Below are positions 1 to 13,090 of a stretch of DNA of 64,000 bases, one piece after another. The notes beneath the pieces were generated by a model. The model was not told where the DNA came from, did no database searches, and worked only from the letters and a program-made list of their open reading frames with translations. Numbering within the stretch: position 1 is the first letter of the stretch; the number at the start of each line of letters is the position of its first letter. Source of the stretch: Paracentrotus lividus (Eukaryota > Echinodermata > Echinoidea > Camarodonta > Echinidae); assembly GCA_940671915.1 (NCBI GenBank), contig CALNVZ010003430.1, positions 14,391,399 to 14,455,398 of the forward strand, in the 5' to 3' direction. The position numbers were made by a program, and so were the translations under genes.

Positions 1-3000
1 ATACAGGTATAAGGATTGGACGAGCGGGAGAAATATTGTTCATAAATTTCATATCATAATATTCATTTCAAAGTGGTATCAAAGGGTGTTTCCGTTGTTG
101 GCTCAGATATAGGGTGCTCCATGGTACCACTGACACCCTAACAATAGACTTTTAAAAGTTTTGACATGTTTTATGGTAAAGGTAGTATTGGTTGGGCATG
201 TTGGGTGTAGAGACACCCGGTACCATAACCTGAACTGAATTTCCCGATACATTCAGAAGTTTCAATTGTCAGATTGTTTTTGCTGTTGATCCAACAGAGG
301 ATCATAATCTTGTCTTGCCTACGCCTTTCGTCCAGTTCAGTTACAAGTGGGATGACAAGATATTGGCTTCAACATTTTTTTTTTTTTTTTTTTTTTCATT
401 CTTCATTTAGTAAAAATTATTGATAACGTATGAGTAAAACTGGCTTATTTCTGTTATGGTCCTACTTCAAATACCTGGGGTATTCGTACCATTTTGCGCC
501 ATTTGAGGTGCTGACTTGAAATAAAAAAATCATTTCCGTTTAGCATAGAAATCTAAAGGTCAATAAATCATTAGATTGATTGTAGAGCTGTCCATAACTC
601 ACCTACACCAACTGGTTGATTCCATAACAAATTCTAAATAGACCCGAATGGCCAACAAAACAAAAAAAAAACAAAACAAAAAAAAACAAAAAAACAAAAA
701 AAACTAAACCCCTATTTCTAACCTGAAACTTGATGTACCCCAGTTACTGATACTTTAGAAAAAACTATTCCATTGCCATAAATTGCCAAAGTTTTTGGGG
801 TTTGGAGTATTAGGCAGTGTGACCGCAGTATAAGAGCTGTCATACGTATTATTTTCTACATGATGAGTAAACGTCATCCATGACCATGGGGACCGATACA
901 AATATATTTAGTATAAGGATCCGGGAATCTCGATGAAGCGTACCAGGGGTACAGAAACCACACCAAGGTCCATTTCAGAGAAACTCTGCAGGTTAATAAA
1001 CGAACGATGGTAATAAATGAATGGAACAAGCCGCATGAGATCCGCACACCCTCGGAGACCCTTTTTATTTTTAACATGTTCAAGGGCATGTGCAACAATA
1101 ATTATTCGTGAAATTGTGGTCTCAGCTGACTCGTTAATACTTCATTTTTATGATCTTCCTTAATATTTATGCAATTTTAATTGCCTCCGCTGTGATGTTT
1201 TGGGAATGATTTATATCCTGGTTTGCATTGACTTCAAAATAAAACAAGAAATGCATTATTTAAAATAGGCCTATATCACAATAGTGCACGTTTTATTTTT
1301 GTGACTATAATTTGTACGTATTATATAAAAACACCCTGCCAATGGCATGAAACAATCATTATGTTTAAATTTATAAATACTAAATAATAATGAAATAAGT
1401 AAACCTAATAGTGTATCTGATCCCATTCTGTCCCTATAGATAAACACAGTGCAAATCATCTTGCGACTACCGGTCTTAATCTTTTGGATTTTTACCAGAT
1501 ATTTCAACACAACTCATTTTAAAGTCATTATGTGTTTTTTTCCCCCATTACGCAGCCCGGTCACAGGTGTATGTTGTATATAAAAGATATTAAGTTCATT
1601 ATAAACATAATATTTTCATTTGAAATAATAATCAAATTATGGTAAGGCCAAACCATGCTTGACTTGAGGATTGTTTTCTTTGAAGCATTATATTTTATTG
1701 AACCGTTAAGAATGTGCGTTGGCGTTGAAGGTCTGCGTCACGTCAAACTCATCCCATGATGAAGAGGTGTTGAAGAATGGGATTAATTGTGATAACCTCG
1801 GCACACCAATGATCAGTGTTATGAGATGAGGGTTGGGTATGTGGGTGTGTATATTAATTCGTGCTTTTATCATGTTTGGGTGGGTATTTACCTGCAGCGT
1901 TTTCATGCATTTGATTCCATTGTAGGTGGTTACAAATCAAAAATTCTATTTTTTTTTTAAATTAATATAATCAATAAGATTGATATCTTTTTTTTAGATT
2001 TAAATATCAATCTTATAGATTCAAGTTCAATTTTGGATTCCTCTTTAGATTAGATTAATTTCATAATCTAAGAATTTTGTTTGGTTATGGGTTCATTCCC
2101 TAAGCACTACCCTTTTGTCTCTGGGGTTTTACCAGACAACCTTTGTAAATATTAACCTAAACATTAGACCTTTAGGGACGTTCCATTACTATTTTGTATA
2201 AAATTGTATTTTTAAATGACTTCATGAAACAGCATGATTCATAATTTAGACTTATCACATAGTACTTAAAAGGTAAACCGGTAATTTAAAATCTTGCTTT
2301 CCATTATTCAATTCAGCACACAATACACTGAAAGCACATTACCAGAAAATGAGGGTATTGTCTGTGAAATGTGCCCAGGAAAATGTCTTTAAGAAAATGG
2401 CAGACAACGGTATCGATTTTCCTTCTGCCCACGATGTTCTAGATCCCAGCTGAATTGTCAGGAGCGTTCACACCAGTCGAAAAAAAATGCAGACATGGAT
2501 AGAAATTTTTCAGTTGCTAATCTAAATATCATTCTAAAGCTGATGAATTCGAGATTTTAAATCATTTTAATCTGTGATTTACGCGACCTCTGCTTCAAAT
2601 CGTCGTGCTGGGTCACATATAATAGTCTTTGTTATTTTATTTATTTTAATGTTTCAATGTGTGTGTGCTTTTTTTTGGGGGGGGTGTTTTGTTTTGTTTT
2701 TGTTGTTTTACTAACAGTGGAGCAGAGGCAACAGAATGTAATATCACCGTGAATTAAATTTAACCTTTTAATTAAGTAAATTTTAACATTTTTTTTAAAT
2801 CTAGACTTCCACATTGCACTTACGTACTTCTTGCTTCAAATCGATGTCCACGGTTGTCAGCATAGATATAGACCATGCAAGTCTTGTAATTTGGCAGTGG
2901 TGTGAACAGCGATCACATTCAAAGATGGATGACTCTCGTGTTAACGTGGCATCGAATAATAAACACGGCATAATTTCTCCTTCGCTATCCGGAGTTGAGC

Positions 3001-3143
3001 ATGAGTGGTGAATAGGGATTCCTGTGAAATAGATCAATGTACCATTTATTGAGTTTAAGTAACAAGACGGACGAACATCGTTAGTCCATTAGTTAGTCAA
3101 TACAGTATCTTGATACGGATCTTACGCTGGAATGAACAGCATT
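1..3143. other. AT-rich non-coding DNA, no gene seen
   Basis: No reading frame here looks like protein. I searched for the chromodomain exons expected upstream of the Polycomb exons and found none. There are T and A homopolymers near 376-398 and 660-705. An AT-rich hairpin is present, in which the arm AATAAGATTGATATC near 1972-1987 faces its near-complement near 2003-2018. Otherwise nothing is recognisable. Confidence 0.6.
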
Positions 3144-4139
3144 NNNNNNNNNNNNNNNNNNNNNNNNNNNNNNNNNNNNNNNNNNNNNNNNNNNNNNNNN
3201 NNNNNNNNNNNNNNNNNNNNNNNNNNNNNNNNNNNNNNNNNNNNNNNNNNNNNNNNNNNNNNNNNNNNNNNNNNNNNNNNNNNNNNNNNNNNNNNNNNNN
3301 NNNNNNNNNNNNNNNNNNNNNNNNNNNNNNNNNNNNNNNNNNNNNNNNNNNNNNNNNNNNNNNNNNNNNNNNNNNNNNNNNNNNNNNNNNNNNNNNNNNN
3401 NNNNNNNNNNNNNNNNNNNNNNNNNNNNNNNNNNNNNNNNNNNNNNNNNNNNNNNNNNNNNNNNNNNNNNNNNNNNNNNNNNNNNNNNNNNNNNNNNNNN
3501 NNNNNNNNNNNNNNNNNNNNNNNNNNNNNNNNNNNNNNNNNNNNNNNNNNNNNNNNNNNNNNNNNNNNNNNNNNNNNNNNNNNNNNNNNNNNNNNNNNNN
3601 NNNNNNNNNNNNNNNNNNNNNNNNNNNNNNNNNNNNNNNNNNNNNNNNNNNNNNNNNNNNNNNNNNNNNNNNNNNNNNNNNNNNNNNNNNNNNNNNNNNN
3701 NNNNNNNNNNNNNNNNNNNNNNNNNNNNNNNNNNNNNNNNNNNNNNNNNNNNNNNNNNNNNNNNNNNNNNNNNNNNNNNNNNNNNNNNNNNNNNNNNNNN
3801 NNNNNNNNNNNNNNNNNNNNNNNNNNNNNNNNNNNNNNNNNNNNNNNNNNNNNNNNNNNNNNNNNNNNNNNNNNNNNNNNNNNNNNNNNNNNNNNNNNNN
3901 NNNNNNNNNNNNNNNNNNNNNNNNNNNNNNNNNNNNNNNNNNNNNNNNNNNNNNNNNNNNNNNNNNNNNNNNNNNNNNNNNNNNNNNNNNNNNNNNNNNN
4001 NNNNNNNNNNNNNNNNNNNNNNNNNNNNNNNNNNNNNNNNNNNNNNNNNNNNNNNNNNNNNNNNNNNNNNNNNNNNNNNNNNNNNNNNNNNNNNNNNNNN
4101 NNNNNNNNNNNNNNNNNNNNNNNNNNNNNNNNNNNNNNN
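3144..4139. other. Assembly gap (run of N)
   Basis: This is an unbroken run of 996 unknown bases. It lies upstream of the visible Polycomb exons, so one or more missing exons of that gene could be hidden in it. Any long open frame crossing it is an artefact. Confidence 0.99.
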
Positions 4140-4865
4140 TTTACATGCTTTATGCACAGTTTTGTGGAACACCCCAAGGATTGCGTTACGTGCCTGGAAT
4201 AAATGAAAAACAGTCAGGGATGCACATTATGCATAATGAGCGATTGTTTTATTGTTCTGGCGGCCATATTGTTTATGTAATGTTTGTTTTTTGCATATAC
4301 ATTTTATCCAATCCCGTGGATAATGTGCCTGTCATGTAGTAAATTAGGATATAAAAAAGGTTTATAAAGATTACGGGGGAAATTCTTGAAGGTTATGATA
4401 AATTCCTGGGGACATGAACGATGGTACACGATCCAAACTTCAATAACAAACATAGCTTTATGTTCTGCGTTGAGTTGTGGTTCTTTGTTCTAAGCAGAGC
4501 ATCTTTGTCCAAATTGATTGGAGATCGAATTTGTTTGGCAGTTTCCAATTTCACAATTGCTTAACTCGAATTTGAAACGATTAAATAATTATTCCATATG
4601 GAAATCAGGAGTAATATCAATTGTAAGGTAACAATAAAAAGTTCGTAGGAGTAAGTGGTTAATGACCTCTTCATGAAGCATCTCGACTTTGAATAAACAT
4701 GATTTTTTTCCGTGGCTTATTAATCCTGAACATGTGATCTTGGAGATTTTGCTGGATATGCACTAGTCAGAATATCAGGCATAGTTTCGAATTTAAGCAC
4801 ATGGATTTAACAAATCCTTCAAACCATTTTATGTATGTTTTGTGGGTAGTGATCTAACCGCGGTA

Positions 4866-5391
4866 CAGGGTGACTCAAAAACAAGGGTGCATGGTTTTAC
4901 TTTCAAAACTAAATTGTGGTCATGGTTGTTCGGGGATAATTTAAACTATCAATTATGAACTTGGTTGCCGATTTTCAACGATGTTACTGTGTCTAGTTGT
5001 CCATTAATTGTTGATTAAAAACAAAGGTCCTCAAAAAATTAATGTTTTTATATATTACTCAGGTTCATTCATTTTGCAATTGATTTGTAATTAATTACTG
5101 AGACATGAAACCGAGGGTTCAGTGGAAGGCCTATATCAGGGTACGGATTCACAGCCCTGTCTTCAATTTCCCGATTTTTTTTTTTTTTTTTTTTTTCAAT
5201 CTCACTAATGACGAGGGGCTGTGATTTAGCATGCCATTATGCAATCGTTATTCTCTCATAAACCCATTATTGTAGCATATTCATATATTCCATTATTGTT
5301 TTCCCTTCCTTGAAATGAATTTATCGGAGTTATCAAGAGTTTAAGGTATTTGAAAGTGTATTGTTTGCTTGTTTTGTTTTTGAGCACCCTA
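4866..5391. mobile_element. Short inverted-repeat transposon, Tc1/mariner-like ends
   Basis: The left end reads CAGGGTGACTCAAAAACAA. The right end, read on the other strand, is TAGGGTGCTCAAAAACAA. The element is bounded by TA on both sides (4864-4865 and 5392-5393), the target duplication typical of Tc1/mariner elements. The 526-bp interior has no coding capacity, so this is a non-autonomous copy. The family assignment rests only on the TA duplication and the style of the ends. Confidence 0.7.
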
Positions 5392-5393
5392 TA

Positions 5394-6664
5394 GTAAGAG
5401 TTCATTAACTTACTTCGCGGTGTGTGTTATATTACACGCGGGAAATTGGTTAATACCTCATTAAGAAGCTTGTCATTGACTGACATAGGACACAAATGTT
5501 AGTAGGGTAAGAACAAATAATCCTTTATCAAATATCAAAACTACACATCACTTTCATAACTCGAGGTCATCAAAATCAACATGATTGAGGAATAGTTATG
5601 AAGAACTTCATATACACTGATATAGTCAGTTGCATAGATACAGTGTATACGCGTACACAATCATTATTCTTATAATTTCGTATCTACTTTGACTAATTTC
5701 ATATTTTTCCGTCTAAATTAATTTTCAAATGAGCCAACAAGTGCAGATGTATAAAATCCATTGTGATAATGATATAATGGAATTTAAATTTGTCAAAATT
5801 TATGAGGAAAAGGGAAAAAATGAACATATAGGTTGGTGGAAATCGGTTAATATAGCATGAATAGCAAGTTATACGAAAACTATGCATATTTAACTAAAAC
5901 AGTAGGCCTATATACAATGATATAAATCCTGGTAATGAAATGGACAGTATTGTATGTTACACGCTGGAATAAGCATTACTTATATTTACTAATGCTATCC
6001 AGATGGAAATGCGAATTGACAATTTTCATAAAGTCATTTAATCCTCCACCAATTCTCAGTAAATTTCCTAATATAGATGAAATGTTGGCAACTTATCTGC
6101 TTCTTTATTATGAAGCATACATCAGAAGGAAATTAGCATCATCTCATTTTGCCGGCATGCAATTTATGTCCTCACTTTTAGTTTCTGAGTTTTAATTTTG
6201 ATTTTTATGATCATTCAAGTGTTTTTACAATTTTGCAATGTCTGGAAAACACGCGTAAGTTATGAGATGTTCGGCAAGCGGAGAAGCCTTTCACAAAAGA
6301 CAAAATGGAATAATTATGAACCCAAACTCATGAAAACATGCCTTGTGGCCAGAAATTCTATTACATTTTCTCCCTTTTTCAAAGTAATTCAATTTAACGT
6401 GTTTTTGTAGCAATCTAAAAAAAAAAAAATAAACACATATTGTACAAAAATAAACATTATGCTTGAGTAGGCATGCAGCAGTTCAAAATTCTCTGTATCA
6501 TGCCTGAAATATAAGAAAATATATATTTAAAAAAAATAGCTGTCCCATAAATTGCCTTTAGCTGTTTCCCTGTACATTTAAACATTCACTGTCTTTGGAG
6601 TGATTAATCGGCTCATGTTTATCCAGCTTTGTTTATTTTATGTTACTTTATTTTTCTTTTGCAG
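5394..6664 (+). other. Probable intron of the Polycomb gene, upstream part
   Basis: No exon could be supported here. The stretch ends in a good pyrimidine-rich 3' splice site (TTTTTCTTTTGCAG) directly before the 61-bp exon. Two short open frames (5935-6195 and 6198-6410) have no recognisable domain. Confidence 0.5.
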
Positions 6665-6725
6665 GTTACTTGAAGAATATAGGAAGGGGCGCCCTGGCAG
6701 AAAACCAACTCTTCTCAAAATAAAG
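6665..6725 (+). CDS. Pc: Polycomb/CBX chromobox protein, penultimate coding exon
   Basis: This 61-bp internal exon is preceded by a strong polypyrimidine tract with CAG and followed by the donor AAG|GTAATT. Its first base completes a codon begun in the previous exon, and the remaining 60 bases encode LLEEYRKGRPGRKPTLLKIK. In CBX proteins the chromodomain ends with a motif like LDPRLL, so the split codon plus LLEEY fits the last turn of the chromodomain helix. KGRPGRKP resembles the short AT-hook-like basic patch that follows the chromodomain in CBX2 and its relatives. The downstream phase (0) matches the terminal exon at 16609. The methyl-lysine-reading part of the chromodomain is not visible in the window. 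The call depends on joining to the terminal exon, because alone the exon is short. Confidence 0.78.
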
Positions 6726-7949
6726 GTAATTTTAAAATTAGGTATATACTCCTGTCCTTAGGCTTAGAAACGATAAGTATTTGATTATACAAAAATGTTT
6801 GAACTAATTAAATATATGTTTCAATCTCAAGTACCCCATTCTTAATCCAAATCAATGGACGCCCACATGGTATAACATCTCTTTTTCTGTCTTTTGAGTT
6901 TGACATCTATTAAGCAGCAGCAAAACATTTTTTTGGCCTACACCTTGGACTCTCCCTCTGAGTTTGCTAACATTTCTAGCTGTCAACAATTGTTTGTTTG
7001 TGCCGGAGGCGGCTATTATTTGCAATTCTTTCATAATATATACCCCCCCCCCAAAAAAAAAACAAACAAACAAACAAACAAACAAACAAACAAAAAAAAC
7101 AAAAAAACAAAAAAAAAAATCCATACTAAGCGATCCCTTCACCCACTTGAATCGCTCCGATTCGCTCAATGACATTACGTCTTAGACAAGACAATGATTA
7201 TGGGATTTACAGAAATCGACTCCAGGGGCCGCGCATTGTTTTTGAAGTGTGGGAGCTGATTAGAAAGTGATGGGCTCATCATATACGAAAAGTATCTGAT
7301 ATTTGTACATAAATTATTTCCTTTTTAAAAAAGTGGGCACTGTAGCCCGATCTGCCTTCCCGGCTTGGCAGCCCATATCATTTGGAATTTTTTTTTCCTT
7401 TTCATTCTTAAAATACATTTATTTAATTTTTGGGGTGGGGCATAAGCATACATGTACATGTATATACTTTCCTTGTCATGCTGTGCTCCATCTGGTAGTA
7501 TTTTGTCCACAAGAAAAAATATATACATGTATAAACATTAATCAGTAACAAACTTTGAGACTTTTTTTAATTTTTTTTTTGGGGGGGGGGAGGGGGTAAG
7601 CTTGTGCCCATGTGGGATTTCAACAGCACATCGGGGCTACGCCACTGGACTGTGATCCTCGTGCTTCCAGTGTCGCGAGAGGAAATTAAATTCATCATTG
7701 AAGGATATCAAGGCCTTTCCTTGCTCTAATTAAAATCAACGGATGGATATCAAAGTGCCCTGTGTGATTATAGGAGATCACTCGTTGTCGCATCCGTAAG
7801 AGGAGGGGGTTTTTTTTGGTGGGGGGGGGGTGGGGGGGGGTTACTATCCCCTGCAAAGGGAATATAAATCCTAAATTACCATGAATTTGATTTTCGTGAT
7901 GCGATGCATTTTCAAAGATATGTTAATTCTTATAGATAGCTGCTTTGAA

Positions 7950-8130
7950 AGGCATTATTTGTTTTATTCTGTTTTGTGTTTGGTTTGTTTGTTCTGGGTT
8001 TTTGTTGTTATTGTTTGTTTGTTTGTTTGTTTTTATTGTTTTGTTTGTTTTTTTTTTTTGCTTTGCTTTGCTTTTTCGTTTGTTTTTGTTTTGTTTCGTT
8101 TGTTTGTTTCTTGTTTTTGTTTTTTTTTGT
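7950..8130. repeat. (TTTG)n low-complexity tract
   Basis: This is a long run of TTTG/TTTTG/CTTTG units. Its apparent F/C/L-rich reading frames are by-products of the repeat. Confidence 0.9.
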
Positions 8131-9384
8131 GCTATTAGGGACTCACATCCTGATATGACCCTCATCGATATACAATACTGTTTTTTCTTACACCTCAGGA
8201 TTATTATATCACCATTTGTTTATCGTGACTCGAATTAACAACAGTGATGTTAGAAAATATGCTATATTAGAACATGACAAAATTGATTATCATGTACATT
8301 ATTATCTCACAGTGGTGGCGTGATCTTTACCAAGACACACCACGTGATGCCCCAGCAGTTTCGCGCCAATTTTTCCCTTTCTGAATCTATGTAATCACGT
8401 GACTCAGCATGAATCACAGCTGCAACCATAAACGAGGGACAAATATGGTAGTCGGGTGTGGGCTATAGTGATTTTATTATGATAATGGGCATTTGTATCA
8501 AATTTGTAGAAATATGAAGAAGAAGAAATGAGTCACTGATTTTCGGAGTGCCCTCAGGGGGAGTGAGCGAGACACAATAGAACATAATATGGCCTAGGAT
8601 TTCCTTAAATCAACAATGGAAGGTAGAGATCGCAAAGGGATGTTTTTGTAGGATGAGGTAGAGCCTGTGATAACTACAGGTACATGCAGAAAGAGAAATG
8701 GCGCCACTTGAAAAATTAGACCATGGGGAAAACTCTTTCCGCCAAGATTCACGTGTCCCTGAGCTGATAAAATTTCAAAATGAAGTTCCACTGGGGCGAA
8801 CATGGTATACATCAAATCCACAGCAACATGATATTTCACTGGCAAATTGGATTGTTTTAGTATGATTTTGCATTACTATCATTCTAGATTTTACACCTAT
8901 ATTCAGGCCATCCGATCTTATTATTACAGATGATTGTGTCGAAGTGTCACGCAATTGAGGAGGTTGAGAGGTAAAGACTGGAAGCTTTTGACGAAAGAAT
9001 AATAATATGGGTGCCTTTTTCATGCGTGACGCTCAAACTTCTCGCTAATCGTTCGTTGCAGTGCGGGTCTGGTCCATGGGTTGGTTGAGACGAAGCATTT
9101 AAAGTTCTCGATAATGGTCCCAGCACTTACTGCGGCACGAGCGTCGCGCGTGAAGAAGCCATCTTGATTTGTATAATTATTTGTCTAAATTCTTTACTTC
9201 TCAATCTCCTTCTGGCGGCACATCGACACACATGAAAACTCCCTATTAACTTGACCATGTTGACTAAAGTATATATCAAGGCACAACATCTTGTCATTCG
9301 GCGACTGTAGAAATTCGGTTCCGCATCCATTATTCATGAGGCCATTAAATATGATAAAGAAAGAGGGAGATGGTATGGTGAAAG

Positions 9385-9433
9385 GGGGGAGGGAGAGAGA
9401 GAGAGGGGAGAGAGAAAAGAGGGAGAGAGAAGG
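9385..9433. repeat. GA-rich simple repeat
   Basis: A purine-only GA/GGGA stretch inside the Polycomb intron. In Drosophila, GA-rich DNA is bound by GAGA factor at Polycomb response elements, but nothing here proves such a role. Confidence 0.8.
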
Positions 9434-10734
9434 TCTCGAGTTTGAGCTCATCCCCGCCGTCTCGCTATCTCTTGCAAATAGGTAAATGTAATTTATTCAA
9501 TATTCAGAAACCGATATAGAGACGAACATGTCTGGTCATATTGGTGCTAGATAACATCTGTTTATTCTGCTCTCTCTCGTCTGATGAAACATTCGCGATA
9601 TTTTGCTAGCCTTAATTGCCATAGGTTGCTGAGGACATTGAAGGATATATGAGTCGAAGATGTTATAATTTTGTTGGTTTAATGGGAATGGCGCAATGAT
9701 CTGATGTAAAATACACGTTCATCTTCTCATTATTCTGATTCTCATATGAGTAGATCTCGCGCGTGATGAACCCTATATTTTTAGAGATAAGTGGCATTAA
9801 TGATATGCAAAATATGCCGGGTATAGGTGTCAAAACGAAAGCTGTTAACGACCTTCGTACTCTACATGCTCTAGAAAACAGACAATTTCAATTTCATTTT
9901 CTTTTTCTTTTTTCTTCACAATGTTCAGTAATTAGTCAGTAGGGAAAATAAGTTTTAATGGGGTCATATTTAGTGCAGAATATTTAGTCATGCTCTGATA
10001 AAAGCTTTTTTATTTTCCCTTTAAGTAGATATTTAAGCGAAGAGTTTTGGTTCAGTTAAAAATAAAAGTAATAGCTGGCATTTTTACAGACGGCTGTGCC
10101 TAAAAGACATCAATAATGCAGCTTTTTAAGATTTGTTTGAAAAGTAATCACATGAAAACGCGTGTTCAGTCAGTATTTACCATGGACCTATATGGTATTG
10201 GCATAGCTTTAACACTCATGATGACTGTTTGCATATTACGAGTAATCCATTTTTACGTAAACCTTTCATTTTCGTAAATAGCATGTAAGAGAAACTGAAA
10301 TGTTTGGCCTGCGGGTGAACATCACAACTTAGGCAAATGTATATGAGAATTCTAAAGGTTTATATTCTAATAACAATGATGTGTACGATTAGAATCTTGT
10401 ATCGATTTATTCTTATAAACATCAGTGTCATTCCCTTTAATTGACAATGATTGAAAACGAAATTGAAATATGAAATTCTCGAGAGCGATGATTACGAAAT
10501 GTCAAGGCGCAGATTCGTGAGCGAGCAATCGCTTTTCTTTTTGCTGATTGATTAAGCTTAGAGCCAGAAGGCGATAAGAATTTGAATCAACGACCTTACC
10601 GTCGCTATAATTATCATGAGATGATTATAGCCCTAAAATGAACACTAAAAAATAACGGGATATAAAACATGATGAAGCGTCAGCTGTAAATCTGAAGGTG
10701 GCATCTTGCCTGCCATAAGTATGATAAGACGGTT

Positions 10735-10965
10735 TTGCGACTAGTTTTCGACTTCGAGACACTGGAGTCGCGGGGACGTGTCGGAGGTGTCCCCAGGGTC
10801 TCCGCGACGTACATGTCTTATAAGTCGCAGGAAAACAGAACACTTCCATATCTATGACATTTTTCCAGTCGCGGAGCCGTGTCCAACACGTCTCCAAGAA
10901 GACTGCCGAAACTGATGCGAGTTAGATTCGTTACAGTAGTCTCGGAGGCGTCTCCTCACCTTACC
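10735..10965. repeat. Palindrome-word repeat built on GTCTCCGCGAC
   Basis: The block repeats variants of GTCTCCGCGAC and its complement GTCGCGGAG in both orientations and is clearly GC-richer than its surroundings. The same vocabulary (GAGACGTCTCCG, CGCGAC) fills the element at 57489-57746, so the two are probably related mobile elements. I could not define the ends of this copy. Confidence 0.5.
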
Positions 10966-12232
10966 GAATGCGTTTGTTTAGTGGAAGCTAAATATTACAC
11001 AATCAGCCCTTCTGGCACTCAAACAGGTAAAATTGTTGACCTTCGTCTCAGATGGACAGTAGGCCTACATAGTTATATAAAAAGTGAGCTACGGGCTTGT
11101 ATTTATTTGAATATATCCTCTTGAAAGCGAAAACGGAGTAACTTTGTGTGAAAAAAATGAGCTCTTTAATATTCGAGCTGTAGAGTATAGTACACACAGG
11201 ATTTGGTCAATTTTACCCTTTATTTTTAAGAGTGCATCTGTTCTTATAATGATTATCATCGGCTGAAAGTAAAAAGGGCGATCCCTCTACGGTGATATAT
11301 GCTTCAACAACGACCTTATTGCACATAACAGATCGATATACCGAACTGTGGGTTGACTCATCTCATCCAGCCATATATCCCCCATTATCGTATTATCTGG
11401 ATTATTGTCTGAACAAACATGCATGACAATAAAGATTGTTCGCTTCGTCATAGATCTTGTATTGATCCCAATGATTCATAGTACGTCATCGTATTAATTT
11501 GAAGGGAAGGATTTGTAGTGTACATTAAATTAATATCATTTTCACTGTTGGAAGAGTGTGGGGGAAGTCATAATATTATTACCCCATAGTAATAGCAATA
11601 CGTCGGCCTAAAAATTAGTAGGGTCATCTTGGTTAGGAACTTTTTCGTCATGTGTTTCTTCTAGTTTTGACGATCGCATTTTAAAACTTTACAACGTGCA
11701 TGAAATAAGGAACATAAAAAGCAAAAAGCAAAAAAATAAAAAAATAAAAAATGTATTAACCGTCTAAACTGGAGGTCGTGCACCTGCTGGAAACGTTTTA
11801 TTTCCAGTATCGATATTCATATTCGGAAAAGCTTGAGAAAGCATAAGAATGCTCACCCTAATCTATTATCATTTTGATATTTTATACATGGCAGTAAACT
11901 CTATCTCCTTGGTGAAATCCTCTTCTCGATGAATTAACTTATCACGAAAAAAAAAAAAAAAAAAAAAACTCAAATTTTTTCACTTCCGTAGATATCACAC
12001 AATCAACCAATCGACACCTTATTACTACCATGCACAATCACCTACTCGAATTCAATCAAATTTGTAACCAAATATGGCAACTAAAGAATACAAAGCAAAC
12101 AAGCTAACATGTTGACGAATTTGTAATGACGTTGATAAGTTGTAATTATCGGTATTCAATGTCACCTGGTAGTGTAGTCCCACATGTACAAACACGCGTT
12201 ACTCAAACTGACGAGTGCCAGTGAAAATTCAG

Positions 12233-12262
12233 CACCTCGTTCTGTCCATATTGAACGAGGTG
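12233..12262. repeat. Perfect 10-bp hairpin
   Basis: CACCTCGTTC at 12233-12242 is followed after 10 bases by its exact complement GAACGAGGTG at 12253-12262. A second, imperfect inverted repeat with arms AATAGGT..GGTCACA lies at about 12406-12470. The function is unknown. Confidence 0.7.
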
Positions 12263-12944
12263 TTATTTTACACGATCACGTGACCCAATGACGTAAGGAT
12301 ACGATATATTGGAGTAGAGGATTGATCAGGTATCGGTACTTCTGCTTGCGGTAGTGCATATCTTATTGAATATGAAAACACTCGACAACATGCGCAGATG
12401 AATCAATAGGTTCGGTCACATAGGACTTATTTCTGGAAGTTTAACTCCGAGTGTGACCATACCTATTGGACACTATTAACCAAGGGTCAGTCTGGACATG
12501 CGCATACAACTGAAGATATGGGTTTGATACCAATAGGCCTACATAAATATTTGGTTTAAAAAATAAAAAAAATAAAAAAAAAAAGTGTATTTGCCCTGGC
12601 AGTAATTGACCCAGAATGCTTGATGACCAAATTGATCCGGAACGGAGTCATTTTGACACTTTTTGATCTTGATAAAGGTATGTTACTGTTAGTGGATGTG
12701 ACTGTAGCATGGAGAATGTAAGGTGTGTACTAATAAGCGACCCATCGAGTTGAGATGTCTGGAAAGGGTTATTTATAGACTGATGTGCGATCAGCAGGGT
12801 CTAGTAATGACTTTCACCTCTCATGACTCTTACCGGAGAGAATTTCTCACAGTGTATGATGAGATGCGACAATCGGTGTGAGAGAGAGAGGATAGAGAAA
12901 TAGTTTATACTAGCCATAGAGCATTTTGGTAGAGCATAACATAC

Positions 12945-13090
12945 GGTTTGGGATTGACAGACGTGTATTAATCAGATATCATTATTTACGTCTGGGACAT
13001 ACATTTAACGTCGCTTGACTGGGATTCGAACCTGGATACATGCAGAGTCAGTTTTGTAAGTTGATCCAGAGAGCTGACTCATCCAAAGAG
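12945..13090 (-). mobile_element. tRNA-derived SINE, minus strand
   Basis: The minus strand carries a pol III B box (GGTTCGAATCC; seen on the plus strand as GGATTCGAACC at 13022-13032). Downstream it has a tail word CCAGACGTAAATAATGATAT shared with the SINEs at 32040 and 62509. The A-box side is decayed and runs into a GA-rich tract. Confidence 0.65.

Noticed and set aside
3093-4339. Long open frames of about 350-410 codons on both strands
   Set aside because: They exist only because they cross the run of N; the real sequence on either side encodes a few residues.
6198-6410. Frame with a W...EP phrase resembling the chromodomain WEP motif
   Set aside because: The flanking aromatic and ILD residues of a chromodomain are missing and no suitable splice sites frame it.
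7881-8238. Phe/Cys/Leu-rich frames suggesting a membrane protein
   Set aside because: They are translations of a TTTG repeat.
9127-9170. Polycomb response element in the Polycomb intron
   Set aside because: A single YY1/Pho core and a nearby GA tract are too little evidence, and such elements are not well defined outside flies.
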